Source: Thermaerobacillus caldiproteolyticus
Lineage (GTDB): Bacteria; Bacillota; Bacilli; Bacillales; Anoxybacillaceae
Length of the DNA: 64,000 bases
Direction: 5' to 3'
Assembly: GCF_013761245.1 (NCBI RefSeq)
Contig: NZ_JACDUT010000011.1
Location: forward strand, 40,717-104,716
Of the stretch, positions 1 through 8,392 are shown piece by piece (positions within the stretch are counted from its first letter, which is position 1; every line of letters begins with the position of its first letter). Below the pieces are notes generated by a model that did not search any database, had not been told where the DNA came from, and saw only the letters and a program-made list of their open reading frames with translations. Both the position numbers and the translations under genes were made by a program.

Positions 1-744
1 GATGTCATCGGTAATGTAACAACATCTAATCAAAGGATAAAAGTTACTGAAGTGAAGGGTGAGGAACAGCAAAACTCCGATTACGACCAGTATTTCTCAT
101 CATTTTTTGAAAATCTAGAAGGGGTATCTGAAGAAGAAAAAAATCAACTATCTGGATTAGTACAAGCAGCATTAAAATATAATGGAGATTACTTTTCAAG
201 TTGGACAAGTGATAAGGCCAGCATGTATTATCTACAGACTCAAGAAAAGTTGAATCTTATAGCTGATAACGTCGCGAGTGGTTCTATAAAGGATCAACTG
301 AAGGCGATAACAAAACAGTACACGAGTGATAAATTAAAACAGATTGTGAATGCATCATTGGAAACCTATCAAATTATTTATGATCGGTTTAAGGGAAAAG
401 GCGGCCCGTACAGTGAAATAGCCAATCAAATGAAAAATGCCATAGAAAAAATACAAAATGGCAATCACGCGGATCAAGTCTCACAACAACAATTAAGCCA
501 GTTATTTTCCGGTTTAAACACAAATTCCTCTTTTCAAATCGGATATGAAAAAATTATGAGGGGATATAAAGAAATTGAGAAAGGTAAACTAGGGAAATAC
601 TGGAATAAATTCTCCGAGGCAGATGTGGACAAGACCATTAACATGCTAAGAGAGGATTGGAATGATTTTGTCAGTCAATTTCAAACGTTTGAACCGTATA
701 GGATTTCAATTGATTCACAATCTAGGATTGATATGAAAATATAA
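1..744 (+). CDS. Hypothetical protein, 5' end outside window
   Basis: The frame is open from base 1 to the stop at 742-744, and residues upstream of the GTG at 52 are also open (reading DVIGNV...), so this is most likely the C-terminal part of a longer protein. The visible part is hydrophilic, mostly alpha-helical in composition, and rich in Gln, Lys, Asn and Tyr, with no membrane segment, signal peptide or cysteine motif. I do not recognise a family. A strong terminator follows 40 bp after the stop, which supports a genuine gene end. No function is offered. Confidence 0.6.
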   Translation, partial: DVIGNVTTSNQRIKVTEVKGEEQQNSDYDQYFSSFFENLEGVSEEEKNQLSGLVQAALKYNGDYFSSWTSDKASMYYLQTQEKLNLIADNVASGSIKDQLKAITKQYTSDKLKQIVNASLETYQIIYDRFKGKGGPYSEIANQMKNAIEKIQNGNHADQVSQQQLSQLFSGLNTNSSFQIGYEKIMRGYKEIEKGKLGKYWNKFSEADVDKTINMLREDWNDFVSQFQTFEPYRISIDSQSRIDMKI

Positions 745-783
745 TGGGGGTTGGAGAGTCAGTTAGCGTAATAAAATAGATCG

Positions 784-826
784 AAAGGGAGTTTTGGTTT
801 TAAAAAAACCGAATACTCCCTTTTTT
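784..826 (+). terminator. Rho-independent terminator
   Basis: AAAGGGAGT (784-792) pairs with ACTCCCTTT (814-822), with an inner GGTTTT/AAAACC pairing, and a run of T follows. It closes the hypothetical gene ending at 744. Confidence 0.85.
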
Positions 827-837
827 TCATGTTAATT

Positions 838-1583
838 TCAGGATCAAGTCCAAATGATTGTGTAAATTCCTCTTTGATAGAAAACATGGACCTGATGACT
901 TGGCGCATGGTAGGTAAATCCGGCAAGTCTCCCTACTGGTCGTCTTCCCGGAAAATGATCCAAGGGGCTTTCCCGGCAGATCCTCGCTTCGCTCCGGCAT
1001 TACATGTCCTCCTTAACATAGCGAAGAGGTTATCCTACTCTTTTCATCGCCGAAGCTTCTTGATTTATCGACCGGGTTCCTTGCTCTTTCGTTTTTTGCC
1101 ACTGCCAATATTCGGACATATCCAAGTATTTATGTCCTGACATCCATTTTTCGTCGATTTCGATCAACACAGCACCAACGAGGCGATACACCGATTCCCA
1201 ATTTGGAAAGATGCGGATTGTCCGTTCTCTACGGCCAATGTCTTTGTTCAGCCGTTCCACCCCATTGGTCGTGCGCAAGTGACGCCGATAACGGTCCGGA
1301 TCGCCCAATATAGTGTGGCGTCTTCGAGGATTTGCAAGGCTTTTGGCGCCCATCTATCCATTTGGCCAGCACTTTGTTTCAATAACAGTCGGGTCGTTTG
1401 CTTATTGGGTGCATGAAGAACTTCGTGGATCTCCTCAAGCAAGGCATCCTCCATATACTTTGGTGCGGCATCGAGGATATTGCGAATAAAGTGCGTTTGG
1501 CATCGCTTGCCATGTCGTTCCTTGGAAATGCTTCTCCATGGCCTGTACCAGCCCGCCGTGTTGATCCGAGATGATCAAGTCCG
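838..1583 (-). pseudogene. IS256-family transposase remnant
   Basis: On the minus strand the translation carries the IS256 C-terminal signature: TTNGVERLNKDI followed by RRERTIRIFPN, then a conserved SGHKYLDMSEYWQW-like tail. The coding frame is broken: residues before about 1353 continue in another frame (QILEDATLYWAI), and a second shift lies near 1490. The element is cut at about 1583, where plus-strand ISL3 sequence begins. Near 845-880 the minus strand reads AATTTACACAATCATTTGG, similar to the ends of IS256-type elements. It encoded a DDE transposase and cannot be functional now. Confidence 0.8.
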
Positions 1584-1951
1584 ATGTTTCAGTCATTCGA
1601 AAAATTCGCTCTTTATGAATCCTATAGCTTTCTTGATAATTATCAACGTATAACCAAAAGATTACTTCAAAACTTACTAATCAAGGTAAGAGGCATGCAT
1701 TTTAAACAAGTCGCTTACGAAACCGGATTAGGGCATTCTACTGTCATTCGATTATTGATCAGCACTATTCTTATACGAATCAATCCCTTCCAACAATTTT
1801 AGCGATTGATGAATTTAAAGGGACAACAGAAAGAGGAAAATATCAATGTGTCGTTGGGGATCCAAGTCGTCAAAAAGTATATGACATAATCGAAAATCGG
1901 ACGCTATCCAAACTAAGAGAATATGAAAACTTAATGGACTTCCTATATTGA
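1584..1951 (+). pseudogene. ISL3-family transposase remnant
   Basis: The plus-strand translation reads FLDNYQRITKRLLQNLL, then a helix-turn-helix-like FKQVAYETGLGHSTVIRLL; after a frameshift near 1750 it reads LAIDEFKGTTERGKYQCVVGD, the catalytic-start region typical of ISL3 transposases. It stops at 1951. The N-terminal zinc-finger region and the C-terminal half are absent. It abuts the IS256 remnant, so one element probably landed in the other before both decayed. Confidence 0.7.
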
Positions 1952-2208
1952 TTTATAAACCAATAGTTATATACCGTGAAGGATTGAAAAAGGTTTACCT
2001 TGGCGCATTTTTAGGCCGTTGCACTTTTTAATGCAACAGTCCAAAAAATGCGTTTTATTTTTTTACCTCCTTCCCAAGTACGCTCCTTCCTTTGCCTCAC
2101 CCCATTATAGGCGCGTAAAGGGTCTTGCTCTCTTCGGACGGCTTGGGGAAGCCAAGTCGGTTAATGTAGATTATATGACTAGTTATAAGAGAGAAATGAA
2201 CTTCCCAT

Positions 2209-2625
2209 TCAGATCTTCGGAATAGGTGTTGAAAGTGTGGCCTCTTTTTTCGTTACTGGTGCCATCCCGCCCATTATGTTTCTAGTTTGTTTTACGCTAG
2301 GAGGCAGGCGATAAGCTATCTGATCTTGGACGTCTTGCATCATTCGTTTCCCATCAAACACCTGTTGCTTCGTACCAATCGTAAACAACACTTTCAACAG
2401 TTTGCCGCATAACACCACGATCGACTGCTTCTTTGCGCAGCGGATTCACCGCCTAGGTCGTATAGTACTCATGCAACGTACGAAACGCTTCATTGTGTCA
2501 GATCAGGGGCATTATCGCCCGGAACAGCAGGGCGCACAGCCGTTTTCGTCCTCGTTTTGGGGCTCCGTTTTTGTCCTTTGTGCTGGCCGGAGTTTTTTCC
2601 CTGAGCATCATGCCCACTAATTTGA
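2209..2625 (-). pseudogene. IS110-family transposase C-terminal remnant
   Basis: Minus-strand translation gives the IS110 C-terminal pattern: PKRGRKRLCALLFRAIMPLI, then an in-frame stop, HNEAFRTLHEYYTT, another stop, AVNPLRKE; after a frameshift it continues VLCGKLLKVLFTIGTKQQ. The Gly-Arg-Lys-Arg-Leu-Arg helix and the NPL(R/K)K-CGKLLKVL block are the hallmarks used. Two stops and at least one frameshift make it a pseudogene, and the N-terminal DEDD catalytic half is missing. Confidence 0.65.
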
Positions 2626-3022
2626 TCAATTGACGCTAGTTGCGATAAGAAGGCAAAGCTTCCAATCTTGGAACTTATTTATTAAACGAAAGCAACCGAT
2701 TGATGAATAAATAAATAAATTCAGTTATTTATGATAGTAATTTGTTTGTTGACTGTTAAAATTTATCTTTTTGTATCCGATATAAAAAATAAATAATAAT
2801 AAATAATAGCAATATTTTGAGAAAGTTGCTATTACATTGATAAAATTTAATATTTGTAGCTTTAGTTGTATTATCTTATCAAGACGTAAATCGTAAAAAG
2901 TCATAATCATCCATTCATTGATCATCCTCTTTTCAACATTCCTGCCATTTCAGTACGTGAATATTCAGAGTAATTATAGTTAAATCGCTTGAATTTTTAG
3001 CTCAAAGGAATAGTAAAACTAT
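2626..3022. other. AT-rich intergenic stretch
   Basis: Very AT-rich sequence between the IS110 remnant and the sulfur operon. I see no convincing gene: the short open frames lack ribosome sites and protein-like composition. Confidence 0.5.
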
Positions 3023-3137
3023 GATGATATAATTTTAGTTCCATAAAACATACCTCCGAAGTAGACATAATGTGATTCTAACATAACCATTAGGGTTATC
3101 TTTATTTTTGTGTCTACTTTAGAGGTATTATATCATC
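3023..3137. repeat. 115-bp composite palindrome
   Basis: Three nested inverted repeats share one centre: GATGATATAAT (3023-3033) with ATTATATCATC (3127-3137), perfect; ATACCTCCGAAGTAGACA (3050-3067) with TGTCTACTTTAGAGGTAT (3111-3128), 16 of 18 matching; ATAACC (3083-3088) with GGTTAT (3094-3099). It starts 26 bp beyond the stop of the minus-strand monooxygenase gene, so it may act as that operon's 3' structure. Its length and terminal symmetry also fit a very small non-autonomous mobile element. I cannot decide between them. Confidence 0.7.
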
Positions 3138-3162
3138 TTTGATATTGCCCTTTTTACAAACA

Positions 3163-4551
3163 CTACAAAACAAATGATTTCATACGATAAGCACTACCTG
3201 GATGATCTTCTGGTAATAATCTGCTGCCATGATTAAATAGCTTTTCTCTTAACGTTCCTTGTTTGTATTCAGTCTTATATAAGCCTCTTTTTTGAAGTAT
3301 AGGAACAACCAATTCAATAAAATCCTCTAGGCTAGAAGGTGTAACAAGATGATTAAGATTAAATCCATCCACACCTGAAGCTTCAAATCGATATTGAATG
3401 GCATCTGCTACTTCTTCTGGATTTCCTACAATGATAGACTCCCGATCTAATTGTTCAAGTTTTTTAAGTGCCTCACCTATCGAAAGTTTTTTAGATGCAT
3501 CTTTCGTAAGAGAAGCCGCCTTATAATGACCGTGCTCTGTATTTTTAAATTCAAAAGGATCATTTAAATCCTTTTTTTCGTATTCTGCTAGATCGTAGCC
3601 ACTTGCTCCACCAAATTGAGCTTTTGAAGCATCTGGACTCCACAAATGATTTAATTCTGTAAATTTTTGTTCTGCTTCTTCCGTTGTCTTTCCAACAATA
3701 ACCGTTAAAAAAGCAAATACTTTGATATTATCTGGGTTACGGCCATACTTTTCAGCACGTCTTTTTATGTCATTTGTATAGTATTTAATTCTTTCTGGTG
3801 TAGGGCCACCAACAAAAACACACTCAGCATGCTTAGCTGCGAATTCTCTGCCTCTTTCTGAAGTACCTGCTTGATAGATTACCGGTGTACGTTGTGGAGA
3901 TGGTTCACAAAGATGCGGGCCTTCGACGGAAAAAAACTTTCCTGAATGATTTATTTCATGTACTTTGTCTGGATCAATTAATGTACCACTCTGTTTATCT
4001 TCAATGAATGCATTCTCTTCCCAGCTGCCTTCCCAAAGTTTATATGTAACTTCTAGGAATTCGTCTGCAATATCGTAACGTTGGTCATGCTTGATCATTT
4101 CTTGAAGACCAAAATTTTTCGCGGCATTTGGTAAATAAGAAGTGACAACATTCCAAGCAATTCTTCCTTTCGTCAAATGGTCAAGAGTAGAAAAACGTCT
4201 TGCGGTACTAAAGGGATGTTCGTAAGTAGTACTAACTGTTAAAGCAAAGGACAAATGTTTCGTAACACTTGCCATAATAGGAATAACGAACGCCGCATCA
4301 TTCACTGGAAACTGAAGGCCGTCACGTATAGAAGGAGCTTTACTTTGACGATATGTATCATATACTCCTAGTACATCCGCAAAAAAGACCGCATCAAACT
4401 TACCACGTTCCAAAAGTTTTGCCATCTTAATCCAATAATCGATATCCTTATATCCTCTTTGTCTCTTGCTTTCAGGATGTTTCCATAATCCGTGTGAATT
4501 ATGCATAGCACTTGCCATTTCAAACGCATTTAAAATAATTTGTTTTGCCAC
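3163..4551 (-). CDS. NtaA/SnaA/DszA-type FMN-dependent monooxygenase
   Basis: A 462-residue LLM-class flavin monooxygenase. Family hallmarks are the N-terminal strand (QIILNAFEMAS), GLWKHPES, the KFDAVFFADVLGVYD strand, and the long central insertion typical of nitrilotriacetate/dibenzothiophene-sulfone type enzymes (GRIAWNVVTSYLPNAA). These enzymes use reduced FMN from a separate reductase and O2 to cleave C-S or C-N bonds. GTG is taken as start because GGGAGG lies 8 bases upstream. It is the last gene of a minus-strand operon led by a SAM riboswitch, so a sulfur substrate is inferred rather than nitrilotriacetate. No flavin reductase is encoded in this operon. Confidence 0.85.
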   Translation of the reverse strand: MAKQIILNAFEMASAMHNSHGLWKHPESKRQRGYKDIDYWIKMAKLLERGKFDAVFFADVLGVYDTYRQSKAPSIRDGLQFPVNDAAFVIPIMASVTKHLSFALTVSTTYEHPFSTARRFSTLDHLTKGRIAWNVVTSYLPNAAKNFGLQEMIKHDQRYDIADEFLEVTYKLWEGSWEENAFIEDKQSGTLIDPDKVHEINHSGKFFSVEGPHLCEPSPQRTPVIYQAGTSERGREFAAKHAECVFVGGPTPERIKYYTNDIKRRAEKYGRNPDNIKVFAFLTVIVGKTTEEAEQKFTELNHLWSPDASKAQFGGASGYDLAEYEKKDLNDPFEFKNTEHGHYKAASLTKDASKKLSIGEALKKLEQLDRESIIVGNPEEVADAIQYRFEASGVDGFNLNHLVTPSSLEDFIELVVPILQKRGLYKTEYKQGTLREKLFNHGSRLLPEDHPGSAYRMKSFVL

Positions 4552-4605
4552 ACTCTCTTCCTCCCATTTTGTTAAAAATTATGGAATAAAGAACTGTTTT
4601 TGCAT

Positions 4606-5436
4606 TTATTTAAACCAATCAGGCCATACATAACCTTTGTATTCTTCATCCTCTTTAATTAATTTTTTAAATTCCTTTGATTTATAAGCTGCAATGATAT
4701 CTTTTACAAACTTAGCGTTTTTATCCTTTTTTCGTACTGTAACCCCATTTAAATAGTAAGAAGGCGTCTTTTCTAATGCGACTGCATCTTTCAATTTTAA
4801 TCCAGATGAGATAGCAAAATTCCCATTGATAAAAGAGTAATCAACATCCCCAAGAGCTCGTGGAAGCTGTGCTGGTTCTAAAGGTTTTAGAACAATTTTT
4901 TTATTATATTTTTGAATATCCTTTTCTGATACTTTTGTCGGATCAATTCCTTTTTTTAGTTGAATCAATCCAAGTTGTTCAAGCATAGCAAGAGCTCGTG
5001 CCTGATTTATCGGCTCATTAGATAAAGCTATTGTCGTTCCATCCTTGATCTCGTCTAATGATTTATGTTTTTTGGAGTATACTCCGATAGGCGCGGTTGG
5101 GATTTTAATAACTTCATAAAGCTCCATATGTCGGGTTTTTGCAAAGTTCTTCATATAAATTTCATTTTGAAATACATTTGCGTCTATTGCACCTTGGTCT
5201 AAAGAGATATTAGGTTGAACATAATCGTTGAATTCAACTATTTCCACTTTATATCCTTTTTTCTCGAGATAAGGCTTTATGGCTTGCTTTATTTGATCAC
5301 TATACGGTCCAGCAGTTGCTCCAAGTTTAATTGTCTTAGTCACTGAACTATTTGCTTTTTGAGTCAAGCTTGAGCATCCTGACAATATAAGAAATACTAG
5401 CGCAATAAACAAAAATGGTATTTTATATGCTTTCAT
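4606..5436 (-). CDS. MetQ/NlpA-family substrate-binding lipoprotein
   Basis: 276 residues with a lipoprotein signal peptide (hydrophobic FLFIALVFLI, lipobox LSGC, Cys21). The mature part has the NlpA/MetQ pattern: IKLGATAGPYSDQI near the start, NVFQNEIYMKNF, and SYYLNGVTVRKKD toward the end. Homologues bind methionine or related sulfur compounds outside the membrane and deliver them to MetN-MetI. No metN or metI lies nearby, so this binding protein must work with a transporter encoded elsewhere or be specific to the organosulfur compound processed by its neighbours. It sits between the two monooxygenase-like genes of the S-box operon. Confidence 0.85.
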   Translation of the reverse strand: MKAYKIPFLFIALVFLILSGCSSLTQKANSSVTKTIKLGATAGPYSDQIKQAIKPYLEKKGYKVEIVEFNDYVQPNISLDQGAIDANVFQNEIYMKNFAKTRHMELYEVIKIPTAPIGVYSKKHKSLDEIKDGTTIALSNEPINQARALAMLEQLGLIQLKKGIDPTKVSEKDIQKYNKKIVLKPLEPAQLPRALGDVDYSFINGNFAISSGLKLKDAVALEKTPSYYLNGVTVRKKDKNAKFVKDIIAAYKSKEFKKLIKEDEEYKGYVWPDWFK

Positions 5437-5511
5437 TGTTCTTCCCCCTAAATGTGTAGTGCAAAATGGAAAATCTTGTTTTACATAAATGTCTTACTAA
5501 AAATAATAGAT

Positions 5512-6726
5512 TTAATTGAAATTTTGTAATGCTTGTTTTGCGAGTAAAGAAATAACGGTATCATCCATTGGCGGATTATGAATTCCAGCTCTAACATCTC
5601 TATAGTATCGTTGCAGTGGGTTAGATTTTTGTAGACTTCTAGCTCCTACGATTCTCATCGCTAAATCAACGACTTTATTGGCACTGTTTACGGCAATATG
5701 TTTAGCTGCCGCTAATTCTCCGCTCATTTCCATGCGTTTTTCTGGGTATGTATCCCACCGATGTGCGACAAAATAAAGAGTATGTCTTGCTTTTAATAGC
5801 TCTAAATCCATCTCGCCAATTTTTCTTTGAACCTCTGGAACATCTTTGATTGGGCTAGACAGACTATTCGGTTGATATTCAGAAGCAAAGGAAATGGCAT
5901 AATTTCTAGCTGCAATCGCAATCCCAAGAAAGCATGCTGGAACATGAAGTAACCATGCCCTCCCTATATTGCCTTTCGATGATTCCAATTGATCCAATTC
6001 CACCAGTGAATCTTCTGGTAATTCCACTGGATCCAGTACAAGATCATCACTCCGCGTGCCTCGCATTCCAATCATATCCCAATTTTCTTCGACTTTAACC
6101 CCATTAAGGCGATGGTCAACTAAAAAAGATCCGACTTTCCCCGATTCTTGAATGGTGGCTGTAACTAATGAATAATCAAGAGCTATTGCCATAGATGAAA
6201 AGGATTTCCTTCCTGTAATCACCCATTTGCCATTTCTTTTGATCGCTACCGTTTCAGGTTTTCCGCCTCTTGTAGGACTTCCCGTTCCATTCTCTGTTGC
6301 CAATCGATTAATTAGCACTTTATTTTGTACAATTTCATGACACAGCCACTTAAATTTTTCGCTATCCCATGTTTGTCTTTCCCTTAGATCATAAATAACG
6401 CTAAGATGCCAACCGATGCATAAAGCTGTGGAAGCATCTCCCTGACTTAATCGCTCTTGCATAAGAAGAAATTCATACAGTGAAATTTCTTCTCCACCAT
6501 ATTGCTTAGGAACAGTAAGTGATTGGTAATTACAATCTTTTAGCTTTTGAAAATTTTCAAATGGAAACCTTCCTTCTTTGTCTATATTGTCAGCTTTTTC
6601 GTAAAATCGTTCAGCAAGCTCTGATGCTTGATGTAAAAGAAATTCTTGGCGTTCATTTTGTACAAATTTTCTTGATAACTCATCAGATAAATAAGAGGGG
6701 TAAGTTTTTTTACTTACAATGCTCAA
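5512..6726 (-). CDS. Acyl-CoA-dehydrogenase-like flavoenzyme, SfnB/DszC type
   Basis: 404 residues with the acyl-CoA dehydrogenase fold: an N-terminal helical domain, a middle beta domain (WVITGRKSFSSMA, WDMIGMRGTRSDDLVL) and a C-terminal helical bundle (VVDLAMRIVGARSLQ, RYYRDVRAGIHNPP). In sulfur-scavenging operons members of this fold (SfnB, DszC) act as reduced-flavin monooxygenases rather than dehydrogenases. The TTG start is supported by AGGAG 9 bases upstream. It is the first gene after the SAM riboswitch. The exact substrate is not visible from sequence; an ordinary acyl-CoA dehydrogenase is less likely in this context. Confidence 0.8.
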   Translation of the reverse strand: MSIVSKKTYPSYLSDELSRKFVQNERQEFLLHQASELAERFYEKADNIDKEGRFPFENFQKLKDCNYQSLTVPKQYGGEEISLYEFLLMQERLSQGDASTALCIGWHLSVIYDLRERQTWDSEKFKWLCHEIVQNKVLINRLATENGTGSPTRGGKPETVAIKRNGKWVITGRKSFSSMAIALDYSLVTATIQESGKVGSFLVDHRLNGVKVEENWDMIGMRGTRSDDLVLDPVELPEDSLVELDQLESSKGNIGRAWLLHVPACFLGIAIAARNYAISFASEYQPNSLSSPIKDVPEVQRKIGEMDLELLKARHTLYFVAHRWDTYPEKRMEMSGELAAAKHIAVNSANKVVDLAMRIVGARSLQKSNPLQRYYRDVRAGIHNPPMDDTVISLLAKQALQNFN

Positions 6727-6921
6727 AATGATTTCTCCTTTCTGGTATTTTTTATAGGCGTATCAAAGAATTTTTTGTAAAACATCTACATGCATTCAAG
6801 AATCTACTCTTTTTATCATTTTGTCCTCCTATCCTTATAATTTAATTTTATAAATTCTATATGAATACTAGGATTAAAGGCGCTGTTATCTCATATAGAT
6901 TTAAAAAATGAGCAAATAGAT

Positions 6922-6945
6922 AACCCTCTTCCGATGAAGAGGGCA
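6922..6945 (-). terminator. Riboswitch expression-platform terminator
   Basis: CCCTCTTC (6924-6931) pairs with GAAGAGGG (6936-6943), just downstream of the SAM aptamer in the direction of transcription. The U-tract is imperfect. It is expected to form when S-adenosylmethionine is bound. Confidence 0.7.
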
Positions 6946-6959
6946 ACTTTATAACGCTG

Positions 6960-7084
6960 ACCTCTCATCTTTCAAGTCATCATATCAGATGACTTGTAGG
7001 ATTTAGCACCTTGTCAAGCAATTTTGCTTGAAGGTTGCCGGGCTTCTTTGGGCCTAGTCCCTCCACCACTCTCGATAAGAGAAA
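6960..7084 (-). ncRNA. SAM-I (S-box) riboswitch
   Basis: Read on the minus strand, the leader has the conserved S-box blocks in order: TTATCGAGAGTGGTGGAGGG, ACTAGGCCC, AAGCCCGGCAACC, AAGGTGCTAAATCCTAC, and GAAAGATGAGAG. All elements of the four-way junction and kink-turn are present. The aptamer turns off downstream genes when SAM is plentiful, so the acyl-CoA-dehydrogenase-like, MetQ-like and NtaA-like genes are predicted to be made under methionine or sulfur shortage. Confidence 0.95.
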
Positions 7085-7114
7085 ATTAACTTAATATTCA
7101 GAGTTTTATCTAAC

Positions 7115-7143
7115 AGTATATAGATGAATAAATATTATGTCAA
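7115..7143 (-). promoter_or_regulatory. SigmaA promoter of S-box operon
   Basis: On the minus strand TTGACA (7138-7143) and TATACT (7115-7120) are separated by 17 bp, immediately upstream of the SAM riboswitch. Confidence 0.85.
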
Positions 7144-7363
7144 TGTTTTTTTATTTTATTTACTTTTTGGTCAGTTGATTGTTTGTTTGATTCTTTCTTC
7201 CGGATAATCTTCCTGAATGTCAATTAACTATTGAAGCTCTATAGCTCCCAATCAAGTTTGTTGATTTCATTGCAAAATAGCTGTTCTTCAGAAGACAAAA
7301 TCAGTTTTTATGATGAAGTATCAAACATAAAGTAGTCCATAGTATTTTATAGGGGTGGTTAGA

Positions 7364-7745
7364 ATGAGATTATATATTGATTCTGCAAATACAAAACAAA
7401 TTCACGTTTATGTGAATATTTTCCGACTTCGGGTGTTACTACTAATGCTTCAATTATAGCCAAAGAAAATCAAACTTATTTAGATTTGTTAAAAGAAATT
7501 CGAACTATTTTAGGTAATGAAAAAGAACTGTTTGTTCAAGCTCTTGGCGATAAGGCTGAAGAAGTAGTGGCTGAGGCAGAATATATAATTGAACAAATTA
7601 CTGGAAAAGTTATCATTAAAATTCCGGTTACTGATGAAGGTATTAAAACAACTAAAATATTAAAGGAAAAAGATCGATACATTAACGACAACGGTTTATA
7701 CATCTTTTCAAGCTTATATTGCGGCTAGTGCAGGTGCATCTTTTC
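7364..7745 (+). pseudogene. Transaldolase-like (FSA/TalC family) remnant
   Basis: An ATG with an AGGGGTGG site opens MRLYIDSANTKQI, then a frameshift near 7410; the next frame reads TSGVTTNASIIAKENQTYL, then KELFVQALGDKAEEVVAEA and KVIIKIPVTDEGIK, all typical of small transaldolase/fructose-6-phosphate aldolase proteins. A second shift near 7690 leads to TVYTSFQAYIAASAGAS, after which similarity ends abruptly. The gene is therefore frameshifted at least twice and has lost its C-terminal third. Confidence 0.75.
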
Positions 7746-8392
7746 ACTCCGTTTTCCTATGTTCGCATTTTTCATTCTGCGTTTCTAGCGGTGATCCAAC
7801 TGTGGTTGTTCGTCATTTGTCATCCTTTTTTCTTCATGATTCATCCGCTCCTTGATTTACTTGTGTAGAGCAGTATAGACAAGGATCAGTGTCGGTTAAA
7901 CATGTCGGAATTTCAAACTGAATTTATATAGAACTACCGATTTACTTTTTTTTAAAAAATTATATAATATCTATTAAGTTACGAAATGAAAAAAAGTTCT
8001 GTCAATTAAAAGAGAAATCCGTACCGACCAAAATACTAGCTAGTACTTGTATATGTATAAGTCGAGAGAATTCTTGGGAGTGATGTGAGAGTTCATTCAA
8101 GTAAATCGGGGTGATTGAAGCTTTATACTTATAAGAATGGCTACCATAAAGTTACCGTGAGATAATGGTAGAGTAGATTTTTACCATTATTTAAATCAAA
8201 GATGAGTTTCTTTATATTTTCATCGATTATTTCATTACGTATTCTGAGAAAAAGTGTAGAAATCTTGCAAAAAGCGGAATATTTCGGTTGACGCTAAATT
8301 CTTTGCCACGAAGATGGATTGGTATAGATCGGAGCTAACTGTGTTTATCGTCTAGTAGTTGAGTATTTAGAAAAGCAAAGGAGAGAGAGCAG
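7746..8392. other. Intergenic stretch without recognisable gene
   Basis: About 650 bp between the aldolase remnant and the trans-sulfuration gene. I see no T-box, S-box or clear operator. The only strong signal is the AAAGGAGAGAG ribosome site just before 8393. Confidence 0.4.

Noticed and set aside
2725..2925. Open frame of 66 codons on the minus strand
   Set aside because: Extremely AT-rich, Asn/Ile/Lys/Tyr text with no ribosome site; expected by chance in such sequence.
3163..4551. Naming the enzyme nitrilotriacetate monooxygenase
   Set aside because: The fold fits, but the SAM riboswitch and neighbours point to sulfur; substrate left open.
6922..7084. Repeats in this region as a CRISPR array
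   Set aside because: They are stems of the SAM riboswitch; no regularly spaced direct repeats occur anywhere in the window.
8288..8327. TTGACG and TATAGA as promoter of the trans-sulfuration gene
   Set aside because: They are about 29 bp apart, too far for a sigmaA promoter.
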